Assembly (NCBI GenBank): GCA_977006965.1
Contig: OZ345364.1
Location: 1,736,001-1,800,000, forward strand
Reading direction: 5' to 3'
DNA from: Phymatolithon calcareum
Taxonomy: Eukaryota > Rhodophyta > Florideophyceae > Hapalidiales
DNA: 64,000 nt
The translations under genes were made by a program, and so were the position numbers. The notes under the pieces are model-generated. The model did not search any database, was not told the origin of the DNA, and saw only the letters and a list, made by a program, of their open reading frames with translations. This document shows, piece by piece, positions 1 through 11,033 of the stretch; positions within the stretch are counted from its first letter, which is position 1; each line of letters starts with the position of its first letter.

Positions 1-84
1 GATCGGGGGCGAAGGAGAACCCCGGAGATGATGACGATGATGATGAAACGCGGTGGTTGAGGTGCGTTGACTGGGCCCATAACC
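1..84 (-). mobile_element. 5' leader and primer-binding site of a nested copia-type element (cut by window edge)
   Basis: This is the start of the internal region of a minus-strand retrotransposon whose body lies left of the window. The sequence is essentially identical to the leader of the plus-strand copy at 13865-13948. Positions 71-84 are the primer-binding site, complementary in sense to the GGTTATGGGCCCAG site of the other copies. It directly abuts the LTR at 85-530, which must therefore be this element's 5' LTR. Confidence 0.85.
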
Positions 85-530
85 TGTTGTTGGAGGTTAA
101 GGATGAGATGAGGTGAAGGAAAAAGTTTAGTTGGAGTGAATTGGTTGCGTAGAAGATGAGTTGTGAGTGAATGAGTTCCTTGGTTTATTCACTTGGCGGA
201 CCTCAGGTCAAGACTATATAGACCAGAGAACACAACCAGACTTGATCAAAACCCTAACTGACGACGGAGACACACTAACCCTAAACAAATTTGTCATACT
301 ATCATATGACACGTGTAACAGGAAAAAAAATCAAGAATCATCTACTGAGTGAGGGGAGTATGATTATCATACTCTTATCATACTTTGACACGTGTCACTG
401 CCAATCTTCTTGATTCAAAGTTCTGAGACACTTTGACATTCGACTTGACACGTGTACACGTGTACCGAGATCATACCTTGATATTGAAGTGTGTTTGCGA
501 CTAGAGCTCCAAGCAATCACACTTCCAACA
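85..530 (-). repeat. Copia family-1 LTR, 5' LTR of the nested element
   Basis: This is a 446-bp LTR with TGTTG...CAACA ends. By eye it differs from the LTR at 13419-13864 at about one position near the start of U3, so both copies are young. It interrupts the RNase H codons of the element on its right. The adjoining five bases, GTGGC at 531-535, are the expected right half of the target duplication. The left half would lie outside the window. Confidence 0.85.
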
Positions 531-3500
531 GTGGCGACGATGGTTTGCTTCTTTGAACGTCAGCTTATGGCTCCCCCTGCAAGAAGGAACACATAGCCAC
601 TCGTGGACCGTCTTGTCTCAACACATCCCGCCCAATCCGCATCCGTGTAACCAATTGGAACCAAACTCCCACTTCCACCGAACAAAATTCCGTGATCTCG
701 AGTACCCGCAATGTATCGCAGAACACGCTTCACGCCCATCCAGTGACGTTTCAGAGGCTTTTCGCAGAACGAAGGCAGCTTTCCGACCGAGTCCGAGATG
801 TCTGGGCGTGTACCAACCATCAAGTACATGAGACTTCCGATGGCTGGACGGTATGGAACTTGTTCATCGACGAGCTGGGTGATGTCGACTTCTTCGGTTC
901 CGGTGTTCTTGTTGCTTGACTCCATAGGGGTTGGTGCTGGTTTCGAGTTCTCCATCCCGAAACGTTCCAACACGGACTGAGCGTAGACCGACTGCGAGAG
1001 GTGAAGAGTTCGAAGTGTGCGATCTCGGCGAATTTCAAGTCCAAGACAAACACTAGCTTCTCCAAGGTCCTTCATCTCGAATCGCTTGTTCAGCTCCCCC
1101 TTGATCCACGAAATGGCAGAAGTATCGTTTCCGGCAATCAGCAAGTCATCCACATATAGCGCGATGATCATGATGCTGCTTGACTTATGCCGGACATAAA
1201 GACAAGGATCATTGGGACTACTTGGGAAGCCGAGCTCGTCGTTGAGGAACTTGTCGATTTTGGCATGCCACTGTCGCGGTGCTTGCTTCAGGCCGTATAG
1301 TGCCTTCAAGAGCTTGCAAACAAGGTCAGGACGCTTGGGATCACGAAATCCAGACGGAACCTCCATGTAGATGTCTTCGTCAAGGTCACCATGCAAGAAA
1401 GCCGTAACAACATCCATTTGGTATGGTTCCAAATCATGGACAGCAACGGTTTCAAGTAGGATACGAATCGAGGTGAACTTTACGACTGGGGCATACGTTT
1501 CACCGTAGTCCACCCCATGCACCTGTCGGAACCCTTTCGCAACAATGCGAACTTTAGGGCCTGTATCCTTGACCTTGAAGACATACTTGCACTCTAGAAC
1601 GTTCATGCCAGGCTTGCGAGTGACCAACTTCCAAGTGTTGTTGCAGGTTAGTGACGAGTGTTCATTCTCAATGCCCGGAGACCAGAAGTCGACAGTTTTA
1701 ATTGAAGTCGCTTCCTTGAAGGTCTGAGGCACTTGATGAGAAGACAAACCGGTTTCCGATGGAAGGTTGACGGACTCGAAGGCCAGCATAGCAGTATGCG
1801 AGGGAGCGTTCCAGAAGTCAGTGGGTGGTTTTGAGACCCGAGCTGACCTACGCAGAATGGGTTTGGCGATCATCGGAGATGTTTCGTCAGAACCAGATGG
1901 AGATATAGGTTGTTCTCCACCATCTGCTTGCTCACCTTCGTCAATGTCCTTCTCGATGCTCTTATCATCTACATCCAAAATGACCTTACCTTCAACCGTA
2001 TCATCACTCAGTTTGATCTGAGGAGTTTCAAGTGATACATTGGTTTCGGTCTCATCGAATCCGAATTCCGATTCATTGAACGTCACGTCCCTTGACACAA
2101 TCACTTTCCGCAAGTCCGCATCCCACAGCTTATACCCTTTTGATGCCAACGAGTATCCCAGCATAACCGCCTCACGAGTACGACTGTCGAGTTTCTTCAC
2201 TTTCTTCTTCGGAATCACGTACCAACACTTGGCGCCAAATACGCGCAAGTGTCCCAAATCTGGAGGGGCACCCATCCATATGTGATGGGGGGTCGTGTTC
2301 GAAGGAAGTCCTCGTGACGTAACTCGGTTGCGCACATACACAGCAGTTGCCAACGCTTCAGCCCAAAATTTCTTCTCGATGCCTTGGTGATGGAGCATCG
2401 AGCGCACTAAGTTGAGAAGTGTGCGGTTCATGCGTTCAGCCACCCCATTTTGCTGTGGGGTGTAAGCGACTGTGAGCTGTTGATGGATGCCGTGTTCCGC
2501 AAGATATGACTTGAACTCGTTTGAAAGGTACTCGCCTCCATTGTCTGTCCTAATTGCTTTGAGCTTTGGTGCTTTCGAGAAGTCCTGTATGTTCAAGTGC
2601 TTAAGCTTTCTACCTGTATGGGTTTCAGCGTACTTGTGAAACTTCCGAAAACACTCAAAGCTCTCCGACTTCTTTCGCATGGTGAATACCGTGGTCCACT
2701 TGGAGTGATCATCGATGAATGTGATGAAGTACTGGGACGGAATGTCGATAGGACCAAGAACGTCTGAATGTACGAGATCGAGAACAGCGGTGGAGCGAGA
2801 ACTACTGGACTTTGGAATCGGAGCACGATGACCTTTGCCGGCAAGACAACCATTACATGGATGTGTGGACTGTGAGTTGGGAGCAATCTTTACACCTTTC
2901 ACCACCCCATGGTTTACCATTCCGGTAATTCCAGTGTGGTCAACATGCGCAAGTCGGTCATGCCAGAGCTGTAGGCTTGCGAAACAGGAAACCTCGTTAA
3001 GTTTATTTCCATCTGCAAGGTCTAGAGAGTAGAGACTTTTGCGTAGAGTACCTGTTGCGATCGTGTCATTATGAGCTTTAACATAGCAACGGCTGTTCTT
3101 GAACGTTATACCATATCTGTACTCATCCATTTTTGAGACAGACAATAAAGAGTATCCGAAGTCGGGTATGTGCATAACGTCCTTGAGCTTTCGTTTTAAC
3201 GATTTGCCGTTAACGTTAAGCGTAATGATGACATCACCTTTTCCAGCGATTGTGGCCTGTGCTTTGGTTCCCATTTCGACGGTTGAAGACATTTTGGTGT
3301 ATGAGCAGAAGATGGAACGATCGAACGTCATATGCGATGTACTACCAGAGTCAATGATCCATGACTTTGACTTCTTGGAAATATCAGAATCGCGCACCTT
3401 GACCATCAGGCATACAAAGTCGGAATTGGACATAACTCGAACATGTTCAGATTCATCGGTCAGGAATGCAGCTGGTTTCGTTTGCTTTCCATTCCGATTT

Positions 3501-4237
3501 TTGTATCCTTCAGGAGCAAGGTGTGGAAACTTGGTCCAACATTTCACACTTCTATGTCCAGATCGATGACAATGTTCACAGTAGTCACGAATTCGTTCTC
3601 CATCGCGTCTGGCAGTGAAAAGTGCAGCAGTCTCAGCTTTGACGGTTGATGCTTCGACACGCATTGACATGCGTTGCTCTTCCTGGAGTAGTCGACTCTT
3701 CACGAATTCAAGTGAGAATGATTCGTCTTCATTGCCGAGAGCATCAAGTGCACTTATCAAGCTGTCGTAGCGTTCGGGAAGTCCGTTCAATACAGCCATG
3801 GCCATTTCTTTATCGTCAATATCGACACCCATTGACTTGAGGGTGGATGCGAGTTGGCGAATGCGGTTCGTATAGGGCAGTATTTTCTCGTCCTCGAGCA
3901 TAGTGGCAGTGTAGAACTTGCGTCTAGCGGCCAGTTTGTTCAAAAGAGTGTGTCGTTCGAAGATATTGAGAATCGACGTCCACATCTCTTTGGCCGTTTC
4001 GACATCCTGCACATGCTCGAGATGTTCGTCTGAAAGCGAGAGACCGATAATAGCCTTTGCTTTATTGTCATTACGACGCCAGAGCTTGAAATCTTCGGAA
4101 TCTCGTGCCGGTGGATCGTCCTCTATGAACTCGTCGAGCTCGCGGAATGATAGTACTAGCTGAATTTTCTGTTTCCAAGCATGGAAATTGGTCTCATTTA
4201 ACTTTTCGACCTTCAGCGTTCCCTGGGAGTTGTCCAT
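531..4237 (-). pseudogene. Copia gag-pol polyprotein, truncated in RNase H
   Basis: The ATG at 4237 (MDNSQG start) opens one gag-pol frame as in the intact copy at 14375. Visible in order are the gag helices, a CCHC zinc knuckle (CEHCHRSGHRSVKC), the aspartic protease DSGSTSHM, the integrase HHCC and DDE regions, and reverse transcriptase with YVDDLL. A 12-bp in-frame deletion removes four residues in the integrase core just before QYFITF. The conserved Trp of the RNase H segment is a TGA at 560-562, and about ten codons later the frame runs into the nested LTR. Without RNase H this copy cannot be autonomous. Confidence 0.85.
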
Positions 4238-4803
4238 TTTGCGGAGTGGGGGTCTTCTATTCTTGTCGAAAATCCGTTTGGGGAGTCCACTGCGAGTCGA
4301 CACAAGGTCAACTATCAAGGCAATCTATCCCTTATAAGAAATTCCTTCGAGTCGGAATGACCCGGTCCTTGATCGGGGGATGGCTCAATGCCCGTATACC
4401 TCTTCTGGCGTTTGGTACACCTGAACCTGCAGTCGGCAACACGCACTGCAAGACTCTTTGTGGTATCCTGAGGTGGGCCCGACAAGAAAACCGAAGGTAA
4501 TCAAGCAAGGAGACACAACAGAAACCCTTGTGGTGTTTTGGTACACCTGAACCTGCAGCCGGCAACGCGCACTGCAAGACGCTATAACACTTTCTGAACG
4601 GGCCTCACTCAAAGACCAGAGGTAATTGAGCAAGGAACCGAACAGGAAGCTCGTTAACAATGACAGACAAGTCCTCTGGAGCGGGCCTTGCGAGAAAACC
4701 AGAGGTAATCAAGCAAGGATGCGCAACCAGGAGAAGATCGGGGGCGAAGGATGAGCCCCGGAGACGACGATGATGATGAAGCGCGGTGGTGATCAAGCGC
4801 TGA
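4238..4803 (-). other. Untranslated leader with imperfect direct repeats
   Basis: This is the leader between primer-binding site and gag ATG. It holds repeated blocks. A block beginning TTGGTACACCTGAACCTGCA occurs at about 4412 and 4539. A block with GGTAATCAAGCAAGGA or GGTAATTGAGCAAGGA occurs near 4495, 4620 and 4704. The other copies carry the same blocks in different numbers, so the leader expands and contracts between copies. No gene is visible in it. Confidence 0.6.
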
Positions 4804-4817
4804 CTGGGCCCATAACC
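4804..4817 (-). other. Primer-binding site (initiator tRNA-Met half)
   Basis: The sequence is CTGGGCCCATAACC on the plus strand, i.e. GGTTATGGGCCCAG in the element's sense, immediately next to the LTR. It is complementary to the anticodon stem-loop of eukaryotic initiator tRNA-Met, as known for Drosophila copia. Confidence 0.85.
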
Positions 4818-5261
4818 TTTTGTTGGAGGTTAGGGATAAGATTAGGAGATTGGAAAAGTGTGGATGGTGAAGATTGGTGAAGGAGAAGTGGAGTTAGGTG
4901 AGAATGAGTTCCTTGGTTTATTCACTTGGCGGACCTCAGGTCAAGACTATATAGACCAGAGAACACAACCAGACTTGATCAAAACCCTAACTGACGACGG
5001 AGACACACTAACCCTAAACAAATTTGTCATACTATCATATGACACGTGTAACATGAAAAAATCAAGAATCATCTACTGAGTGAGGAGAGTATGATTATCA
5101 TACTCTTATCATACTTTGACACGTGTCACTGCCAATCTTCTTGATTCAAAGTTCTGAGGCACTTTGACATTCGACATGACACGTGTACACGTGTACCGAG
5201 ATCATACCTTGATATTGAAGTGTGTTTGCGACTAGAGCTCCAAGCAATCACACTTCCAACA
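4818..5261 (-). repeat. Copia family-1 LTR, 5' LTR of the older element
   Basis: This is a 444-bp LTR. The U3 part matches the young LTRs closely. The U5 part is diverged and the terminal TGTTG has become TTTTG. It retains the CACGTG boxes and the TATATAG promoter box. The right flank GTGTG is the presumed target duplication, but its partner is not in the window. Confidence 0.85.
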
Positions 5262-6950
5262 GTGTGTGCCGCAGATGGCAGAAAAGCTTAAGGCCATTGA
5301 CGGAGAAGACTGCTTATTCAAGGCGTTTCAGAAGTTAGATCCGTCGTTATATTAGACGATCGGCCATTTTACCTTCCGTCTAAATTGCAGTTGCACGACA
5401 TCGAAACGGCGCTTTTCATTTGCATTACATGTACAAGTGCCTTGCAGGATGGGTACCGTCAAACCCCGAGGAAGATGGCTTCGGACAGAAATCAAAGCAG
5501 ATCAGTGCAAACTATGGAAAACGTCGAAAATTTACGTCAAAACCCCAACGGGCGCTTCAAACCCCGAAAACTTCCGTTCTCCGATCCTGCACTCTCTGTC
5601 ACTAGACACTGCGGTCTCTTTTGTTTCCTTCATTGCGAAAAAAACCCATTCCGAAGAAAACGTGCATTCAATTTAGTGAAAGCTTAAGGCGCGGAGCGCA
5701 AAATTCCGTTGAAAGGAAGGAGGATTTTTTACTTCCTCTGCGGCACTATTCTGTTCCGGGCGTAAGCCAATAGTGGAATCAGAACTGTTCCGAGTTTTTG
5801 AAATTACAGACTTCTTGCGAGAGATCAATATGTATGGAGAAAACAAATTCCAGTGCCGACGCCATTACCATGAGTTTAAATGGCTTCTTTGATTTTGTGC
5901 CGTGGAGCCAAATAATGTTTGCCGTCTTTCCACACTGGCTGACTAGTGCAATGTACCTTAAACATAAGGGAACTCTTTGGCGCGATCACTGAACACGCAT
6001 GGCAGAATGAGATATCATTGCACGAGGATGATGACAACTATATCCTGGAGTCAGGAAAGTTTGAGCCTGAGCGAGGTTTGAGCAGGTTTAAATCAGAAGT
6101 GGAACGCCTACAAGAGTGTACATTGGAAGATATATTCACATATGAAAGGATATGTCTGCTGTGATAAGCTATGTGAAGGAAAAACTGCCAAAGTCTTCCA
6201 CTAGAACTGTCGGAAACCGCTATCCACCCCGAGAAAGGGTCTCTGGACAATTCTGCGATGCCCTGTTCAGAAATGAACTGAGTCCGCGTTCACTTCGCAC
6301 AGTACCACGGTGTCTTTGTACGAAAAGTTGCATTGTTTTTGTGAGTACATACCTGACTGAGAAGGGCCATGCCATATGTTCTACGACCACATCTGCGAAA
6401 TTTGCGTCTGTTTCCACAAAGCACGAAGACGTGCTCGAAGCTAGCACTTGTTGTCTATGATTTCAACGTGCCGTACCTAGCTCTGTCGAGGTTTGACGTA
6501 GAACCTGAGAATAAGCAAAAATTACGAGCAGCTAAATTCACATTGTCTGATATGACAATTCATGTAGACTCACAAATTTTCCAAAAAGAAATGGAGGACG
6601 TCGAGACCAAATCACAGATATTGCGGCGAAAATTTGTTGAGCGTGCATTCACAGAAGAAGCGGACAATCTACCCGTGCACTACGGAACGGCTCTTCCCGA
6701 CGGAAAAGAAACACTGCGTCGTCTCAGCAAAAGAGACTTTCGAACTGTGATTCGTGTATTCTACTCTCCTTTCACAGTGCTTTATTGAGACTTCTGCACA
6801 GCGCTCTGTCCGCATTTCTTCAATACATGACGACTTGAACAACGAAGTGTTGAGCCGTCAAACACCTGTCAGCGGCCCTTCATCGTGTCTTGACTCGCCT
6901 TCTGTTGGAAGTGAAGCCGGAGAATTATCTTCCATATTGTTTGCAGCCAT
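5262..6950. other. Region without a recognisable intact gene
   Basis: Several short plus-strand open stretches with protein-like composition are present, such as about 5946-6164 (acidic, ending in YERICLL) and 6440-6788. They are split by stops and frame changes, and none matches a family I know. They lie just upstream of the LINE-like fragment and could be decayed upstream parts of it, or remnants of a host gene. Confidence 0.35.
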
Positions 6951-6955
6951 AAATA

Positions 6956-7736
6956 TTGCCGGATGCAATGAGTATGGCGATGTGGACGACAATTGAAATA
7001 AACTGGCGAAAATACCCATGCCAACCGTGGCCGTCAGCTACCCGGACCGATGGAGAAGGAATGCAGAAGCTACTTGATATAGCGACTACCTGGGCGAAGG
7101 AAAATGGTTTGATCTGGAACACAAAGCCAGGAAAGAGCGAGATCCTTAAATACAAGGGACTCAGGAAACAAAACTTCCACGTTGCGGGTCGAGCTCTTCA
7201 TCAAACTTGGAGGCTCTCGTATCTCGGTATAAGCATGAACTACAAAGGCGTAACAGACGACATGGCGTTCTCAACAGTACGAAATGCAGTGAGACATTAA
7301 GGAGGCAACCAAGGACAAGGAGTGCCTCAAGAAATATGAAGATCTGCAGCATGCTCTCGATAAAGCCAAGGAGGGCTCAGTCTCAAAGAAAAGGCGACGA
7401 TAAGAAATAATTGCGTTATGGGCAGAGGAAGAAGAGAGAAGATCGCTCGAGATACCAACTGATTCGAACAATCTACCGATGGTTCTCCGCGTAAAAGAAA
7501 GGTCTACACGGTTGCGATGCCTACGGCTGATATTTAATAGAGCACCTCTTTGGAGAAAATCAGTACTTGGTGCTTACTTTGGTGTCACAGCCGTCATTGA
7601 GCTGCTCGCGCTCCAACGCATTCTATCTTTATCCAAGATTAGTCCTGAAATTGAATATGAATGTACGCGACTCACTGCAGCACTTGTTTGGAGAGAAATA
7701 CGAATCAAGGATATACTGAGTAGTCAAACTACGTGA
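6956..7736 (+). pseudogene. Non-LTR (LINE-like) reverse transcriptase fragment
   Basis: The best part is about 7048-7290. It encodes the end of the palm and the thumb of a non-LTR reverse transcriptase: MQKLLDIATTWAKENGL, then N-x-KPGKSEIL, then an RLSYLGISM segment. This is the usual arrangement after the catalytic motif, which is itself not recognisable here. A stop and frame changes follow, then a stretch near 7479-7736 (LLALQRILSLSK) that fits the post-thumb region. There is no intact endonuclease or reverse transcriptase, so this is a dead fragment. Confidence 0.55.
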
Positions 7737-7739
7737 GCT

Positions 7740-8790
7740 TAGAATATGGTGCGAAAGCGGCCCTGTTACTCTTCCAGAGAGGCCTTGGGAGCTTTTAAAA
7801 TAAATCAACACATATCTCCCGCTAGCCGGACCCGTATGGTCGAGCCATGATGAGTCCGCCCGTCGACCACACACGAACGATTACTGTTCCCAAAGTCGCT
7901 ACTCTCCGCTTCGACGCCTCATGCTGGCCGCTCACGGAATAGGGTAGGGTTTCCACGGAAATCTGACTCCATTTGCACTCGAGGGAGCGTTTACGGCATA
8001 GGAAGCAGCGAGTAACGCTTGGCAAGCATTCTTCGGTGCCGCAGCTGGAAATGTCTCCGCCTTCGCGTTCAAACGCCTCCAATAAGATAGAGTAAGCGTA
8101 GCAACAACAAAGATGCATGACGAAACCTCCGTGGGATATGACTTGCCTTATAGAATGCCCATCTGTAATTCCCTTGAAATTTCCGCAACGGCATTCAGAA
8201 CGTGTATCAACAGTTCCAGCTTTGTACGAAAACCTTGTCAAAAAGTCGTTTGCACACATGACGTGCTCGCAATGGGGATATATATCTCGATTTTCTTCAT
8301 AGTGGCCCAACAGTCTTACATGACAACATGGTCAATGCGCAATTTTCCTTGAACGACTATGTCGCTTTGGCATTTCGACACGAAATGGAGAGACTGCTGG
8401 AATTAATCTCGTTGACATGACTTTGGGCAAACGCCTCCGTCGGTCGGACGTCAAGGAGATGTCAACCATCCTTTATCTTTTCGTGAGTCTCCGTTCGAGT
8501 GACCTGCGACATATTCCGATGCAGGCAAATCTGGTTGGCTTAGCTGATCGGGTTGCGATGCCGAGCGAGTGATGCGGAAGGAAGACGAGCACGGCTACCG
8601 AATGTGGGAGGCTGTGATGACTGCGGTATGCGTCTCAGGGACTGAGGGGATGTTGCAAATTTGACGTCAAGGTCGCAGGCAAACGTCGAGCGGCTTATGA
8701 GGCAGTCGCCGGCGGCATTGGGATACTGAATCATGGATGAAATGCATGGCGGTACTTAGTTGCCGGAAAGCTAAGGTGAGTTATTGAACC
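7740..8790. other. Region without a recognisable gene
   Basis: A cysteine-rich minus-strand frame covers about 7822-8310 but begins at a non-ATG codon. I see no family motif in it. Nothing else is supported here. Confidence 0.3.
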
Positions 8791-9769
8791 TCATGCTGCC
8801 AAGCTGCCTGTTGGACGCAGTGTGAGGTCCACGCAAATCAGCGACCCGTCATTAGGAAACGCTAAAAAGTCCTTATAGCCTTTAAGTAATTCTTTCGCAC
8901 GCTTTCCTAGCGCAGCAAGAAGAGAAAATCGGTGACAGTAGCCGTCGATGTTTCCGATGAAGTAAAGCATGACATTTTCTGAAGTGGATATTGCATTACG
9001 GTGTTTTGCCTTGCTTAGTCAAAAAATCCCACTCCGCTTCCCCAGTTACCAATGTTTGTTCCGAGCTTACCGTCAAGGAGAATGTTTGCGGTTTCACCCA
9101 CGCATGTCGGGTTGTTATCGTTCTCATGTACGAACGTTCACCATTCGAGGCTGGTGATCATATCCACGTCACGGATGCGGTGTACCACCCCACGCGCGGG
9201 CGTGGCAATGAGCTTTCGGCCAGTTTTGTCCACTGATTTGAAAGAAGACTCAAAGTGGATTTCCGCAATGGCAGTGGCACCCATGGATGGTGCAAAAACA
9301 CCAAAACCGAACAATCGAGTCTCGCGCAGCGGCACCCTGTGCAAGTCCCATGGTTCAGCGGAATACGCTTCGGAATTCAACATCCGTGCCGAGAATGAGT
9401 ACAAATGGGGTCTTCGCGCTACCAAATATTCATGATTAAAGTCCATCGCGTAATCGCGGTGATATTTGTCAAAGTCAATTCTTCTCAGGTTTTTCATCAC
9501 TATGCACAGTAGGGTTAAGAGCGCCATACCATTAAAATCTTGCTTCCCTGCTCTTTTTCGTCGTGTCATCAGACGGAAAAATAATCCGCGGAACTCTTCA
9601 GCCAAAAAGAATAACTTTCCCGTTCAGAAGTTATCTTTTGACGGACATGCTGCCGAGTGTGCCCATCTTCGCCGATTTCGTCGCCTGGAAAAGATATGAC
9701 TGACTTATAATGCTGCTCCCCAGACAATGATAAATTTTGTCGACTTACAGCATACACTAAACGTAGCAC
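8791..9769 (-). pseudogene. Decayed protein-coding gene of unknown family
   Basis: Protein-like segments follow each other on the minus strand but in different frames. One (about 9138-9605, ending near DVDMITSLEW) is followed after a TGA by an in-frame stretch containing TNIGNWGSGVGFFD. Another (8791-9000) contains NVMLYFIGNIDGYCHRFS and ends with a stop at 8791. An upstream piece in another frame lies at 9569-9769. The order and composition suggest one protein broken by a stop and at least two frameshifts. I do not recognise it. It could also be a spliced gene whose introns I cannot place. Confidence 0.35.
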
Positions 9770-9809
9770 TGCCCCCTCTGTACGGGCTCTGGTAACTGTA
9801 TGTTTCCTG

Positions 9810-10470
9810 TGTGACGTGAACAGTTCGTGATGCGTATTATCTCTTTCATAAAGTGTTCATAGCACACCATCGAGTTACGTGCGAACTGTTCACGATATTT
9901 AAATTAGACATGTCATAAACTATTCACGTTCCACTCCGAACATTGTGCGAACAGTTCGTGATATTTATATTACGTATGTCATAAACTGTTCGCGTTCCAC
10001 TCCGAACGTTGTGAGAACAGTTCGTGAAATGAGTGTTTATGTTGAATCAAATGATCTCCCACGCTATGGAATCTTGTGCAAACGTTTGAATATGCGTGCT
10101 CACTCATAGATGAACTGTTCGCGGCACCTCAAGCAGTTATTTTGCATTCCGTTCTTGATATTCCAATTACATTTAGAATTATCTCTTCGTCCTACGCGAT
10201 AATATTTCGAGCCAGTGAGTGATAAGGGGTTTTCCTGTTCCATCATCACTGCACTTTGCACCCCAGTTATGTTACTTGACCAGTTCGTGCTACGCAAACT
10301 GCAAGATATCGTTATCTTATAACATCACATGACCTATCCTTTGAAGTGTTCATGATGTATTATTTGAACAGATAGTGATTCCACGTGACAAGCTGTGCGA
10401 ACGGTTCGTGATATATTTGATACTCCATGTCATGAATTTCGAAGAGTTCGTGGTACGCATATGACTTGAT
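9810..10470. repeat. Array of CGAACnGTTCG palindromes
   Basis: At least eight copies of an imperfect palindrome related to CGAACAGTTCGTGA lie here, in both polarities (near 9817, 9882, 9948, 9983, 10014, 10108, 10398, 10446). Between 9880 and 10030 they form an imperfect tandem repeat of about 65-75 bp with shared spacers such as TTCCACTCCGAAC and ATGTCATAAACT. Confidence 0.65.
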
Positions 10471-10542
10471 ACGAATAGGTTATCGCATGAAGCGGCTTAT
10501 CAGCCCTGTTTTGAGATAGAAGACTTCCCTTTTTGTTTCGGC

Positions 10543-10756
10543 CGGCGGGGTGACTTGGGATATGTGGCCCCGCGAGAATGAAATTTGGGGAATAATTTTG
10601 CCACTTTTTGACTCAGCGGGAGACATGGGATATGTCACCCGACTGGGAGTTCCGAGCGGAAGACAGGGTATATGTCGCCCGACCGGAATGATATGTTAGG
10701 GAATAATTTGAACACTTGTGCTCCGGCGGGTGACATGGGATATTTCACCCGCCGGC
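10543..10756. repeat. Four hairpin repeats around GACATGGGATAT
   Basis: Four copies (about 10543-10576, 10615-10645, 10654-10685, 10723-10756) share a GACATGGGATATGTC-like core flanked by complementary GC-rich arms. The last is near perfect, with arms CGGCGGGTGA and TCACCCGCCG. The intervening spacers also resemble each other, so the array arose by tandem duplication. Confidence 0.6.
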
Positions 10757-11033
10757 TAAAAAGTAATCAAATTGTTACAAAACATGATGACATTTTGGGC
10801 TATTTTAGATCCCTACTGGAGCTTTTCGGGGCATAATCGGCCCAGCACGCATTCAAAACCGGATGATACGTGAACTTTTTGTGCTAGTTCATCGACGATT
10901 CGTCTCTTTTCTCCAGGGGGGGGAGCGGGGAATTACGAAAATACTGTAAAATGGAGTCATCGACAGAGAATCTACTATGAATTGAGAAGAAGGCACAGCG
11001 ATTAAATCAAAGGAAGACAATTTATTTCGCTGT

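Larger units (their letters stand above)
531..5261 (-). mobile_element. Older copia family-1 element interrupted by a nested copy
   Basis: Reading on the minus strand, it has a 5' LTR (4818-5261), a primer-binding site, a repeat-rich leader and a gag-pol frame that stops abruptly inside RNase H where another element's LTR begins. The 3' end of RNase H and its own 3' LTR should lie left of the window, beyond the nested copy. The U5 half of its LTR and its leader differ clearly from the young copies, so it is an older or distinct subfamily member. Confidence 0.8.

Noticed and set aside
240-300. AACCCTAA-like words resembling telomere or telo-box repeats inside family-1 LTRs
   Set aside because: Only two short separated matches per LTR, present in every copy; no tandem array. 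Best read as ordinary LTR sequence.
85-530. Tandem LTR-internal-LTR-internal array by recombination at the left edge
   Set aside because: A simple nested insertion explains the abrupt RNase H cut next to a complete LTR end; kept only as the alternative to test.
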